Below are positions 21,947 to 33,574 of a stretch of DNA of 64,000 bases, in pieces (position 1 is the first letter of the stretch; every line of letters begins with the position of its first letter). Source of the DNA: Posidonia oceanica (Eukaryota > Streptophyta > Magnoliopsida > Alismatales > Posidoniaceae); contig JAZBRS010000049.1 of the NCBI GenBank assembly GCA_037176725.1, positions 30,806,001 to 30,870,000 of the forward strand, read 5' to 3'. The notes beneath the pieces were generated by a model. That model saw only the letters and a list, made by a program, of their open reading frames with translations, had not been told where the DNA came from and did no database searches. The position numbers were made by a program, and so were the translations under genes.

Positions 21947-24791
21947 GGCTTCTGACGAGGAGGCTGAGACGGGGAGGGACGAGGCCGGTCCTTCCACTGT
22001 GGAGGCGAGCTCCTCTCGTCCTCGCAAGCTTCGGGCGAGGCGTCCACTTGCGTCGTCTCCTGTCCAGCCTGAGGTTGGTGGCGGCGACGGGGGTGACCCT
22101 AGTTCAGGTGCGGTCCCTTCTCCTCCTAGGAGAGCCTGTACAGCAATAGAGCTCGCAGAGCTAGGCCAGGTGAGGTTATTTTGTGTGTTTTTGGCTTTTA
22201 TTAAGTTACTTTGCTTGATTGTTATTAAGTTACTAATGTTTTTAATGTTTTCTTTTATGTCAGATGCCATTGCCGAGCCGGACGCGCTCCAGCTGGGAGG
22301 ACTTGTATGAGACGTACATCAACCTTCCAGAGTTCCAGCAGGCGAGACTTGCGGGGATGGGCTTCGGCCATTTCTTGGAGATCATGCCCTTCGAGATTCA
22401 CCTTGGACTTCTGGTTTCTTTTGCCGAGAGGTTCAACAGCAGTACCGGCAGCTTCATCTTTCGCGTGGGCGAGATGATGATCACCCTGGAGGACGTAGTT
22501 CGGCTAGTGGGCCTGAGGGTTGACGGAGAGCCCGTGGTGGCGACTTTGTAGCCCTGCTATGGCGATGAGCTAGAGGCTTGTTATGGTGCGCGACCTCCCC
22601 CTTCCAGTTGTTTCCATACATGCGTCAACGTCAAGTGGCTGAAAGACCGACTGGACGACTTTCTTCTTGTTGACGAGGTGACCCCGGACATAGCGGATCA
22701 GCAGCTCCGGCTCTTTTTGTCTATTCTGTTTCATAGGCTCTTCTTCGGCACGTCTTCACAGATGCTACATGCCCACTTTGCCCCTATCTTTGTGAATGTG
22801 GAGAGGATTGGTAGATATTCCTGGGGTTCAGCCGTGTTGGTCTATTTGATCTCTCGGCTGGAGTCTTTTACTGCGGGCTAGACTCGCTCTCTTTCGGGCT
22901 GTCTGCCCCTTTTCTAGGTTCGTGCTTTATTTATTAGCTTGTCTTCTGTTTAATTGCCTGCTTCTGACTTGGAACTATTGCTTTGTGTGACAGACCTGAA
23001 TCTTTGAGCACTTCGTGTACCTCTGACCTGGAGTCCTTGGAGATGGTCCCGTCGAGTTCCCCCGGGCTCGACAGTGGAGTGCTGTGCAGTTGGCTCCGGA
23101 GCGGCTTCGCCCTGTGAGACATCTGGGCCGCTTTCTGTTAGAGATCCTCCCAGAGGAGTGGATGAGTTTCAGTGCTTAGACCCTTCTTTCCCTATGCAGT
23201 TTATTGGTTTCTAACTAATCTGTGCTTGCAGGTTGTCTAGAGACCCTACTCTAAGGATGAGCATGCAGCTGAGGAGCCCGTGGTGCGTGGTTCCCACTTG
23301 TTCTTTCGGGAGTGCTGGCTCTTTAGCCTCTTCCGGTGTCACTACAGCCAGGTGGGCCATGTCCTGCGATAGTTTGGCCTTCGACAGGTTATTCCGGCAT
23401 CAGGTCTTGTGGATTGCTCTCGGGGATCTATCAGGGAAGGTCGGACTGATACGCCTCAGCGGTTTGGAGAGCAGCTCGAGAACTGGCGCTCGGGTGGCAT
23501 AGTGCCCCTTTCTGGTGGTTCTGCAGAGACGGAGGCAGCATGGAGGACCTAGTTTGATTCCAAGTTTGGCCATTTGATTGTCTTCCACCGCGCCGTCTTT
23601 TATGGTCGCTCCAACGTGCCGATGGGCATTGGTCCTAGTGTCAGTGTTTGCGACCTTCGACGTGAGTTGGCGATTGCCCGTAGCCGCATTGAGGAGCTGG
23701 TAAGCAATTCCTTTTGGTGCTGTCTTATTTTACTGTCTCTTTACTTGTTCACTTGCTTACGCATCTCCCTTGTTTGCGCAGATGGACACTTCAGAGGGGA
23801 TGACTGAGGCATTCAGGACTCAGCAGGAGCAGCACTCCTTGAGAGTGGCAGAGTTGGTGTGGGAGAGGGACGAGCTCCTGTCCCAGATGGACGAGCTTCG
23901 AGCACGAGTGAGTCTAGTTTCCCTTTTTTAGTTGTTTGTGCCTGTTTCTGCCTGTCTAACTGTTGTCCTTGCTTTGATATAGGCCAAGGGTGCTTCGACA
24001 AGCGCAGAGCCTACCCCTACTGCCACCACAGGTCCAGCCGCTTCCCGCGCCGAGGGCATACTTGCTGAGGAGGTCCAGGCTCGTGATTCAGAGGTACTAC
24101 CACACTTTTCTTGTTCCAAGTACTTGTAAATACCTGTCCTCTGACTCATATAGCTTCATTGTGCAGATTCAGGCAATGATGGATTTGATCCATACACCTC
24201 CGGCCACTGGTCCTACTCAGAGCCAGCTGGACGATGCCTTGGGGCGTGCCGAGGAGCTACAGGGGCATCTCAGTCAGGTGGAGCGGGAGCATGATAGCCG
24301 CATCCAGGAGTTGGAGGCCCATGTGGCTGCATCTGACGCAGCCATGGCTAGGGTTCAGTTTGAGGCTGACTCCACAAGAAGGGTAACTCCTTTCCCACTT
24401 GAGCACCATTGGTTACTGCTAGCCTTCTCGCTTAATTATTCTAACTCTGGGACTATTGTCTTCTTTACTGCAGCTGAGCATTGGTCGTAGCCAGCGGATA
24501 CAAGAGTTGGAGGCACAGTTGGCGGAGACTCAGGCGGTAGTTGCGGCGGTTCTCCCTGATGCTGAGTTTCCTGGTCCAGTTGCTGCAGCCCCGTCAGTGT
24601 CAGCACACTCCAGAGTTCTATCAGCTCAGCAGGTTGCGAGAGCGCGATCCTCCCCTCATCTTGGGCTACTCCGTTCTCTACTGAGGGGGCCTCGGGAGAG
24701 GAGCCAGAGCGGAGCGACGTCTTCTGTGGCGCAGCCCGCGCCGAGGCCTCCATGCGGCGGACGTGATGGTAGCAACGAGTCTGGCCATTGA
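21947..24791 (+). pseudogene. Multi-exon PMD protein with coiled-coil tail, B cargo gene 2 (antisense to B)
   Basis: Eight exons with GT-AG borders can be traced: 21947-22169, 22264-22917, 22994-23157, 23232-23699, 23782-23907, 23983-24093, 24167-24382 and 24474-24791. The PMD core is in the second (MMITLEDVVRLVGL). The fourth ends in DLRRELAIARSRIEEL, and the last four encode a heptad-like, Glu/Arg/Gln-rich region (for example ELVWERDELLSQMDELRAR), so a coiled-coil C-terminus is likely. The first three intron positions match E gene 2. In-frame stops (TAG 22549, 22879, 22915, others in exons 3-4) indicate decay; several fall where E gene 2 has Gln, Arg or Trp. The true first exon was not found. 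It may bind nucleic acid or chromatin, but nothing in the sequence proves that. Confidence 0.72.
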
Positions 24792-26172
24792 GCTTGTACC
24801 TTCCTTTTGTTTCTGTTAGAGTCTGTACTTTTCTTTTGCCAGAGTCTGTACCTGTGAATAATCATATGAAATGCTTTTGTTTTGCTTTGTTTCCTGCACA
24901 TGCTTACTTTTCTTGTTAGTAATCACAAAGCATACCTTCCTTGGTGAAAGATTTGGCTAAGTTGATTAATTAATCAAAGAGAAGGTGTGTCAAATGAACA
25001 GGTTTAGGCTAAGTTAATTAACTTAACAAAAGGACATAACGGATGTTAATGCAAAAAAAGCATGCTTATTTTAAAATGGGTGGAGGGAATTAATTTCTGG
25101 CCTCAGCTAAAGAGATGGAAATCAGAGCCCAGTAGACGCTGATTGTGAGTCATCCGTGGATGCTCTAAAGCTCATTATGTGAGTAATGTCTTTGTTGAGA
25201 GAGCGCACCCAAGCCATGAGACACGCTTGAGTAGGACGCTAACTCCGAATCCTGGTGAGTTGATGGTTGCATCATCGGCCAGATTAATTCCAGTTTTCCT
25301 ACTTACTAAGTTCTCACTTGTAGGTAGGTTTTGTTGTTTTGTAATTTTTCTAGGTTTTGTAATTTTTTGGTGTTTTGGGTTATGTGATTTTTTTGGATTT
25401 TAGGGTTATGTGATTTTTTTAGATTTTAGGGTTATGCGATTTTTTTGGATTTTTAATTTTTCTAATGGGGAAAGATGAGTACCTACTTTAAGCATTAACC
25501 TCGGGGTCTGTTTCAACCAAATGAGTGGGCCCTACATTCGTGGACGTGTCCCTTGGGCCATGCTTGTTCCTTAGAGATTTTGGTCCACACACCAGTCCTT
25601 ACTTGGGTTGCTTTTCCCTAGGCCTTTTCAGTCCTTGACCACCTGGGGTTGCTTACTCCTTGCCTATTAGTGGGAATAGGACAGGGGAAGTTTCGGGATA
25701 TAGTGAACTCTCGATTTTGGCTTAGGCCTTGATTCCTACTTGCCTTTCTTTAGTCCTTAATGCGCCTTTCTATGGTTTATACTTTTAGATGCACAGACAG
25801 CTGTTGCCATGCTCTTTTCCACTCTTTGGACAGCTCTTTGCTGACCTCTTTTAGTTGGACAGTTTCTTTTACTGTTTCCTTTCGTTTGTTCCTTACTTGG
25901 ACAGCTGCTTTGCTGCCTTCTTTCCTCTCTGTTTGGGCGGTTTTTGCCACCGTCTTTTCTTGACGCCTTCTAGGTTATTTGACAAGCAGTTTGTACTCTA
26001 AAGCCTTCGCTCCGAGTCTACTTTTCCCTTACCTCCCCGTGCAGTGTGTATGTGGAGACAGGACAAGGTATGGGCCCCCCCAGGTGTACCTCTTCCTATT
26101 GGCCTTGGGAATCTCTCCCCTTTCTGGCTTGGTGTTAGGCCTTACGTCTCTTCAATGATATAGGCATGCTGA
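24792..26172 (-). other. Noncoding region of B between integrase and cargo
   Basis: It is homologous in reverse complement to A 4200-5657. The right cargo border is at about 24885, judged from where similarity to A begins. At 25320-25470 a T-rich block corresponds to the A-rich block of A (5085-5262). At 25755-25990 the match to A 4560-4800 includes the repeated GGACAGCT words. No gene is seen. Confidence 0.65.
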
Positions 26173-27537
26173 TCAAGGGTAGTACCTTTTCCAGCGCATT
26201 GCGTTCCAAGGGTCAGGAAGATCTATTCCGTTATGGGACAATCGATAAGCATTCCCTGGATATGCAGCAACCACTATGTAGGACCCTTCTCAGTTTGGCT
26301 TTAACTTTCCCTTAGGGTGGGGCTTATTGTAAGGCAACACTTCTTTAAGCACTAAATCACCAATGTTAAATTTGCGTTCGATTACTTTCTTTTGGTAAGC
26401 CTTGGTTAACCTTTGTTGGTAGACACGCGTATGCTCGGCAACTGCCAACCGTTTCTCATCAAGGAGTTCTAAATGAAGGAGTAAAGCTTGCCTCTTTTCT
26501 TCGGCAGACATTCTCCTATCAATCTTCACTCTTAATGAGGGGATCAGGATCTCGTATGGGACCACTGCTTCCATACCAAAGGCTAAAGCATAGGGGGTTT
26601 GACCCGTTGCTGTCCTTATGGTGGTGCGGTATGCCCACAATGCATTAACAAGCTTATCTGACCAATCCGATCCCTTAGCGTCTTCTACCATCTTTTTAAT
26701 GATTTTGATTAAGGTTTTATTAGTAGCTTCTGCTTGACTGTTCCCTTGCGGGTAATACGAGGAAGAGTGGTGTAGAGTGATACCGAATTTTCGACATAAC
26801 CGCTTGAACTCTTCTGAGATGAAGATCGGTCCGTTGTTTGCTACTAAGGCTTTAGGCACCCCGAACCTCGCGATGATATTTCGCTGTACGAATCGGCATA
26901 GGGTTGTGGCTTTGATGTTCGCAAATGCCTCTGCTTCTGCCCATTTGGTGAAGTATTCCGTCGCCGTTAGGATGAAAGTGTTGCCCTTTCCTTGATGGAT
27001 GGGTCCCACCACATCGAAGGCCCACATGAAGAAAGGCCATGGTGTTGACAAAGCATGAAGTGCTGAGGTTGGAGCATGAATCTTGTTGGCGTGCAGCTGG
27101 CAGCTCTTGCACCGCTTGACTTTACTTGCGCAGTCAACTTCCATGGTAGGCCAGTAATACCCCCTTCTGATGATCATTTTAGCCATGAACTGGGAGTTGA
27201 TGTGGCCCCCGCAGACTCCCTCATGTGTTTCCTTGAGAATCTCGGCTGACTCAGATGCATCCACACATCGGAGTTTGATCCCTAGGGGTGTTCTCTGGAA
27301 GAGTGTGTTGGCTCTGATGTAGTACTTCGTAGCCATCCTCCTCAGTGCTTCTCTGTCCTTGGGAGTTGCATGGGTTGGGAAGGTGCGATCTTGTATATAA
27401 TTCTGTATGTCATAATACCACGGGTTGCCATCGTCATTTACTTCGGTAACTCCTTGATAACAGACCTCTGTGCTCATTAAGCTTTCCTGGTTTAGTTCCT
27501 CTCTGAGTTTTTGAACCCATTCGGTGGCAGACTCCAC
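26173..27537 (-). pseudogene. pol: Integrase region of element B pol
   Basis: This is the enzyme that would insert the cDNA. The HHCC zinc domain is visible (HEGVCGGH ... CKSCQLH). The catalytic core has the first Asp in WAFDVVGPI and the Glu in SYYPQGNSQAEATNKT. At the second catalytic position the sequence reads ALVANNGPIF, so Asp is replaced by Asn, which would destroy activity. The C-terminal part has GDLVLKEVLP and, after a TGA at ~26288, extends to a natural end MRWKRYYP with its stop at 26173-26175. The core of Ty3/gypsy type is otherwise intact over some 400 residues. Confidence 0.88.
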
Positions 27538-27589
27538 TGTTGGAGTGCTGATTCTTCACACCATGATGGATTGCTTGTCTGTCTCCGAG

Positions 27590-28480
27590 CTGAAGGGGAG
27601 CGAGGATGTCAATGAGGCCAATGAATCAGCTAGGATGTTGTTGCTTCTAAGGGCGTGCACATATATAACCCAGTCAAATTTCTTCAGTAAGGCTTTAGCC
27701 AGGTTGCGGTATTCCTACAGCTTTGGCGAGAGGGTTTTGTATTTGTTGAGGACTTGTCATATGACAAGCTGTGAGTCCCCAACCACTTTTAGCCTTCTTG
27801 CCCCTAGATCGAGAGCCATTCGGAGCCCTAGAATGAGTGCCTCATATTCTGCAATGTTGTTACTTGCTGAGTAGAGTAGTTGTGCTGCAGCGGGGAGAAC
27901 GACACCCTCTGGAGTGAGGAGTGTTGCCCCTATTCCAGCGCCTTGTGAATTAAGCGCTCCATCGAAATGGAGGGTCCATTCTCTGATGAGTAGCGTGACA
28001 CTATTGATTGCCAGTATTTCCTCGTCTGGGAAATCTGTTGATACTGGCTGATACTCTAACACAGGTAGCCCGGCGAGCTGATCCGCGATAACTTGCCCCT
28101 TGATCGCCTTCTGAGTTACGAACTGGAGGTCGAACTCAGTTAGGAGCATTTGCCATCGTGCTAGCCTTCCGAACAATGCTGGTTTCTCGAACATGTACTT
28201 GATAGGGTCCATCTTGGCTAAGTAGCAGACTTTGTGCGCCAGAAAGTAGTGCTTGAGCTTCTGTGAGGCCCATACTAAGGCTAGGCAATGTCTCTCGATC
28301 TGGGAGTATTTCCTCTCGTATTCAATGAATGTTCTACTGAGGTAATAAACCGCTTTCTCTTTCCTCCCAATCTCATCGTGTTGTGCAAGGACGACCCCCA
28401 CCAAGTTATCAGTAACAGCCAAGTAGAGTAGTAATGGCCTCTCGGGGACTGGAGCGGTCAATACTGAAGGGTTGAGGAGG
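27590..28480 (-). pseudogene. pol: Two successive RNase H domains of element B pol
   Basis: The first (about 28090-28480) is the usual Ty3/gypsy RNase H after RT, with LLLYLAVTDNLVGVVLAQHD and KAVYYLSRTF. The second (about 27590-27985) is archaeal-like, with Asp in LHFDGA, Glu in IAEYEAL, Asp in GDSQLVI and a late Asp in ILADSLASL. Such dual RNase H is known in the Tat lineage. In-frame stops: TGA near 27757, TAG near 27717 and TGA near 27538. RNase H removes RNA from the RNA/DNA hybrid during replication. Confidence 0.8.
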
Positions 28481-29350
28481 TAGAGTTTTAGCTCATCAAA
28501 GGCCTTCTGACAGGTATGACCCCACTTGAATTCCGCACCGCCTTTTAAGAGCTCATAGAATGGTCTACACTTCTCCACATGCTGAGAGATAAATCTTCGG
28601 ATGAACTGTAGCCTTCCTATGAGTCCTATGAGCTCCTTGACATTCCTTGGCAGTGGCATGGCTGTTATAGCTTTGGCTTTGGTGGGGTCCACTTCTATGC
28701 CCCTTTTGCTTACTATGAAGCCAAGCAGCTTTCCGGCAGTGACCCCGAAGACACACTTCTTGGGGTTCATTCTGAGATTGTACTAGTCTGCTCTCCGGAG
28801 TACTCTTTCTAGTGCTTCAAAGTGTCCCTCTCTTGTTTTTGACTTTACTAACAGATCATCCACATAGCACTCCATGCAATCATGTATCATGTCGTGAAAG
28901 ATTGCCATCATATCCCTCTAGTAGGTGGCTCCGACGTTCTTTAATCCGAACAGCATGACTACATAGCAGTAGGTCCCCCATGGAGTGGTAAATGAGGTTT
29001 TCTCTTGATCCTCTTTTGTGAGTTTAATCTGGTTGTAACCGGAGAAACCGTCCATGAATGAGAGCATCTCATGGCCTGCAGTGTTGTCTATGAGGATGTC
29101 TATATGTGGAAGAGGGAAATCATCTTTTGGGCATGCTTCATTGAGGTTCCTGTAGTCAATGCACACGCGTACTTTGCCATCTTTCTTCATCACTAGGACT
29201 ATGTTGGCAATCCACTCTGGATACACCACAACTCTGATGAACTTTGCCTTGTGTAGCTTGTCTATATCTTCTTTGACTTTTAGAGCGAGGTCTGGACATA
29301 GACGCCGGAGCTTTTGCTTCGCTGTCTTAACACCTGGCTTGAGAGGGAGC
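28480..29350 (-). pseudogene. pol: Reverse transcriptase of element B
   Basis: Recognisable RT motifs are VRVCIDYRNLNEACPKDDFPLP, MDGFSGYNQIKL, FTTPWGTYCYVVM and the catalytic YVDD (in the 28770-28918 segment), followed by NPKKCVFGV and the thumb LIGRLQFIRRF. Two TAG codons (28918 and about 28780) lie where element C has Gln. No frameshift is seen within RT. The neighbouring order PR, G-patch, RT, RNase H, integrase identifies Ty3/gypsy. Confidence 0.9.
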
Positions 29351-30800
29351 CTGTACTCCACCAGTAGTGAATCAAGCCCGGGCATTTCTCCATAGGAGAA
29401 GGCCAGTACCTTCATATATTTTTTGAGTAGTTTTTCCATTCTGGTTCGTTCACGTGAGTTGAGGGCAGAGCTTATCCGAACTGGTCTTGGATCATCTTCA
29501 GTGCCCAGATTGACTTCTTCTGTTTCTTCAGCGGCAGCCTTGGTTTGCCCATCGTATTTCTTCATCATTTCTTCGAAGATGGCAGGGTCTACCGATTCTT
29601 CACCTGGGTCCTCTTTTGTATCCACCAGCTCGAAGACTCCATAGTTTCCAATGTTTTTGCCGGTAATGTTTGACACTTCTTCGACCAGGAAGATGGTATG
29701 TGACGTGGCTAGCTCCCGTGGTAATGCTATGGTATAGTGACATACTCTGACGGTTTGGGTGATCGGCTCCTTCCTGTTCCGTCCTGCACACTTAGTAGAG
29801 CGATCAGATACTTTTTGTGAGGACATAGTGGCGGTTAGGCCATCCCTGCCTTGCCCTCATCTACCTTCCCCACTACTAACTAAACTAGGAAGCAAATTGC
29901 TAGAAAGTAAATCATGCAAAAATAAGATGTAGGAATTAAATGCGGGAAAGAAATTATTTACAAGGGTAGGGGGTTTGCCCCTAGGTTTGCCTCCGCGGTG
30001 GAGGCGGTTTGCCATCGGGCGTTCAGTCTGTGGCCCCGGCCCCTTCTTGCTTAGAGGGGCAAGGCCGTAGGTTGTTGAAGAGACAGGTGAGCTTGCGGAC
30101 GGGGGTGGAGTCCTCTACTTCAGTGCCTTCAGTGGAGGTTCTGGAGGAGTCACTTGCTTAGATGTCCAGAGGTAAGGAAGTTTAGTCTGTGGCTCTGGCC
30201 CCTTCTTGCTTTGAGGGGCAAGGCCATAGGTTGTTGAAGAGACAGGTGAGCTCGCAGACAAGGTCGGAGTCCTCTGCTTCAGCGCCTTCAGTGGAGGTTC
30301 CGGAGGAGTCGCTTGCTTGGATGTCCAGAGGTAAGGGAGCTTCTGGGGACGCGGGGAGAGCAGCAGGGACCTCTTCTATGCAAGAGGTTGATGCTTCTCC
30401 GTTGGGCTTCGTCCGAGTGTTGAGGATGGCTAGAACTTCTTCTAGACAGGGAGAAGGAGTTGGTGCCGCCTCGGGATCTGTAAGAGTGCCGAGGATGACG
30501 GGCTTAGAAGCTTCTTCAAGGTGGTGAGAAGAAGTTGCAGCTGTCGTTGTTGCTGGGAGGTTGGGAACTGTGTCTGACACTTGCTTGTCGTGCACTTGTA
30601 GCCCGACTGATATGAAGTGGTTGGCAAGTGACCATGCTAGAGGTTTGCTTGGATCTGGGTGCCCAAGGTACCCTAGCCCGGTACGACTGCGCTCTTCAGG
30701 CGTTTCAAGCGCGTCCCTCATTCCTTGCTCTTGGCGGCCAAGTCCTTTCCCCGAGGTGTACCCTATCTTGAAGAGAATCTCCCAAGGCCTTTTCATGTGA
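29351..30800 (-). pseudogene. pol: G-patch and PR-RT linker of element B, with a 159-bp duplication
   Basis: The G-patch core IGYTSGKGLGRQEQG is at about 30750; G-patch domains bind RNA and occur after the protease in this lineage and in betaretroviruses. The downstream linker is low-complexity (Ser, Thr, Pro, Glu). A 159-base tandem duplication (30025-30342; 53 codons, so in-frame) repeats text with KQEG and SGTSTEG. One copy has TAA where the other has CAA. The stretch 29830-30000 contains a noncoding-looking A/T-rich gap with CTTGTAAATAA, also present in C (39835-39850). Confidence 0.65.
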
Positions 30801-30959
30801 TCGGGGTAATCGTATTGATTTATATCAATACTCCGGGGAGCAAAGACCTTCTTAACATTGTTCATGGCCTTGGCAATTGAGTCCCTGATCAATGGTGCTG
30901 GTGTGGTAGTTGGGACAATCACCAGGTGGGCTTCAGCTTCTACTGGCTCGTCTCCCAGT

Positions 30960-31500
30960 ATTTTGATGATCTTCCCTTGGTAAGGGAACTTCATGCATTG
31001 GTGGCATGGGGAGGTGACTGCCTTGATCTCTTCAATCCATGGGCGCCCTAGGATGAGTCGATACTAGATTGGGGCATCGACTATTATCAGTTCTGTTTCT
31101 ATTTGGAGAGGGCCAATGGTAACTCTGACGGTGATCTTCCCCAAGGCTGCTTTCTTGTTATTGTCGTACCCTGATACAGTTAAGGCTGCTGAGCATAATT
31201 GAGACTCTGTTAGCCTAATTAACTGCAGGGTTTCTAGGGAGCATACATTTAGAGTTGCCCCTGTATCCACAAGTACACCAGAAAGTTTATAATTGTTTAT
31301 TACAATAGTAACACTTAATGGCAGGGTCCTTCTCTCAGGAGGAGCTAGTTCAGAATCAGTGAAGATGACCGTAGGCTCTATGAACACAGCAGCGGCAACG
31401 GTTGCCAGAGTTTCAACGGGTATGTCCTCCGGTACTTGGGCCTTCTTCAATACCTCCATCAAGATATCTCGGTGCTTCTCTAAGGCCCTAATCAGCTCGT
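30960..31500 (-). pseudogene. pol: Second aspartic protease domain of element B
   Basis: The active-site-like motif LVDTGATLNVCSL is intact. The domain continues through ITVRVTIGPLQIETELIIVD to ILGRPWIEE after a TAG near 31065, where Gln is likely. The retropepsin fold would cut the Gag-Pol chain. The region just upstream (ISIYELIRALEKHRDIL) matches the C element (ISIYDLINNSNQHRKAL). Confidence 0.82.
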
Positions 31501-31929
31501 AGATAGAGATTTTTGCTTGCGTCTTTCTGAGCTGCTCTAGGATGTCGAAGGTGCCTTCTATCCTCCGGGGTATGTGGAACTCTTATTGAGGTGGGGAAAC
31601 AGCTCGTTCTGCATCAGGCGGAGGCAGTGCGACTTGGTTGGAGATCCGCCCTGTTCTTGTGATGGGGGCTTGCTGAGCTTGGTTGTGTTCTCCCTTGGCG
31701 TGGCCGGACTTAAGCAGAGACAGAGGCTTTCTGAGGAGAGACTGTCCCTAATTTACAGGCAGCTAAGATGAGCTTAACAATGCAGGCCTCTGGACCTGGG
31801 TATACCCTTGGGCTTGATCATTGGTGAACTGCTGGAATCCTTGGATGCTTGGGGCTTCATTGTCCCAATCATCGATCCAGCCACCCGTGCCATTTGGTGA
31901 TGGTCTCCCGTGTGAAATCCTGTCAGATA

Positions 31930-32230
31930 GGGTCCCTAGATCATTTCCAGGGTTGTTTCATGGTCTACCTTGATATTGATCATCTCCCCTTGGAATTTGA
32001 ACTTTAATAGCTAGTATGTTGGGGACGCAACACATATTTCTGCCAACCAAGTTCTTCCCAAGATTAATGGTTCTGCTAGATTGCACTCTACCACCATGAC
32101 CTTGGTAATGCTGGTGAGGGGGCCAATGGTGATCGCTAGCTGAACTGTCCCTATCACCTCTGTCTGACTATTATCAAAGCCCTTGCAGAAGATCTTCTCC
32201 TTGGTGATCTCTTCTTCTTCGACGTCTAGG
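31930..32230 (-). pseudogene. pol: Truncated first protease-like domain of element B
   Basis: Reading from 32230 leftwards gives ITKEKIFCKGFDNSQTEVIG, VQLAITIGPLTSITKVMVVE and LAEPLILGRTWLAE, matching the first protease-like domain of C (for example VITIGPLTSVTSVI and LEPLILGRSWLAE). The active-site half is missing because the LTR of C begins at 32231. A stop follows near KFKFQGEMI. The stretch 31500-31930 is a linker with several stops. Confidence 0.75.
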
Positions 32231-33574
32231 TGTAGATACCCCGTTTTGGCACTCCCTTCATGTTAGTGTAGTCTCTTGCATTAGGTCGCTCTTAGAAGCC
32301 CTCTGCCCAATCCAGAATGTCTCACTTGAGCCAAATGTTTTCTCTCAAGTCCATAATGTTATCTTATCTAAGCCCCAAGTGTCGGCAACCTGTGTGTTCT
32401 TCATGTCCTGACCAAATTTGGAAGTTGAAATGACTGAGGGTGTTGTCCGCTGGATTCTCAGCGTACAACGTTGGCCGCTATTTCTCCAGCGGCTAACATT
32501 GGCCGCTGGTTTTCCAGCGTCCAATGTGGCAACCCAGTCAGCCCAAAGCTTTCCTTATTTGGCCTAATCCAAAAATCGTTTTTTGCCTTCTTTGGAACCT
32601 GTTAACCGGTCAAAGCCATCAAAGCCGAGTTTAAACACACTTAATGACTCTTTAATTGGGGAATCTTCTCTGATCCTGGCAGTTATGCCTCGGAGGTCGT
32701 TATACGCGGGAACTCTCGCTTATAACGTTATACGCTGGTTTTCCAGCGTATAACACTTCTAAAATAGGAAATTCTGCTGACTTGGCATTTGTGTCCTTTT
32801 TTGTTCCTCCCCTGCTTCTATAAAAGTAAGGGTACCCCATAGGGTTCAGGGCCGGGATTTTTGGAATTCACATGCTCTCTTGAGATTAAAAAATCCTAGA
32901 GAAGTGAGGTCCTTAAGAATTGAAAGAAAGAAGAGAGATTTTGAAAGGCGGAGAGTCTTCGAAAAGCTTGAGTGTCCCTTTGTCATTGTTGGCTTCATGT
33001 CAACACAGTTTGCACCATGTGCATAGATAAAGGGGACTCTATTTTTATTATCTTCTTTTCATTTCTAATATCACATGTTCAATTCCATAGCATAATCAAG
33101 CATTTTATTTTGAGTTCGTATATTGTTGTAGCTAAGCATACATCTCTAATTAGTTGCAACCGAGGGGATCAAACCCCTCGGGTACGTATTTCATTATGCT
33201 TTGTTGTTTTCTTTTCTACTCGTTCTAGATAAGTTACTACACATATTGATCCATCTTTGCATTGTTTTGTTTCTTTTGTTTTGCTAACGTTTGTCATACA
33301 AGGAGGAAGAAAGAAGAAAGAGCTCACCAAGCACGGGCACCCTTGGGCAACGCTGGCGTTGTCCCAAGGTAACTGAACCCGCAACCACATCACATCTCCC
33401 CAAGGCGTCTCAAGGGCCGGCAAAAGCGAACCGAGAGTGGCGATCACACCAATTCCATCACACGTGGAGTGACGGAGTTGGATACAAAAAGGGGACTTTA
33501 AGAAAGAGCGGATAGAGCAAAAAAGCATACAAGCCTCTTTCCCCTCCTTCCTCTCCCAAAACCCCATATCCACA
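32231..33574 (+). repeat. 5' LTR of element C
   Basis: It starts TGTAGATACCCC and ends CCATATCCACA at 33574 (1344 bp). The TATA box TATAAAAG lies at 32819-32826. Hairpin cassettes are at 32461-32528 and 32698-32755, just upstream of it. AGTGGCGATCAC near 33436 resembles the PBS but is inside the LTR. No second LTR of C is in the window for comparison. Confidence 0.83.
32461..32826 (+). promoter_or_regulatory. Hairpin cassettes and TATA box of the C LTR
   Basis: Cassette 1 (32461-32528) pairs TTGGCCGC with GCGGCTAA and ATTGGCCGC with GCGTCCAAT; cassette 2 (32698-32755) pairs GTTATACGC with GCTTATAAC and GTTATACGC with GCGTATAAC. Each is two back-to-back hairpins with eight- to ten-base arms and loops of about ten bases. 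TATAAAAG follows at 32819-32826. Confidence 0.65.

Larger units (their letters stand above)
16293..32230 (-). mobile_element. Element B: autonomous-type Tat-like retrotransposon with PMD cargo, 5' part outside
   Basis: Read on the - strand it holds a truncated first protease domain (31930-32230), a second protease, G-patch, RT, two RNase H domains, integrase (to 26173), a noncoding part, a two-gene cargo on the opposite strand (18575-24885), PPT and 3' LTR (16293-17817). Its left end cuts E gene 2. Its right side is interrupted at 32231 by the LTR of C, so gag and the 5' LTR lie beyond C and D, outside the window. GGCGC at 16288-16292 would be the expected target-site copy. Confidence 0.85.
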
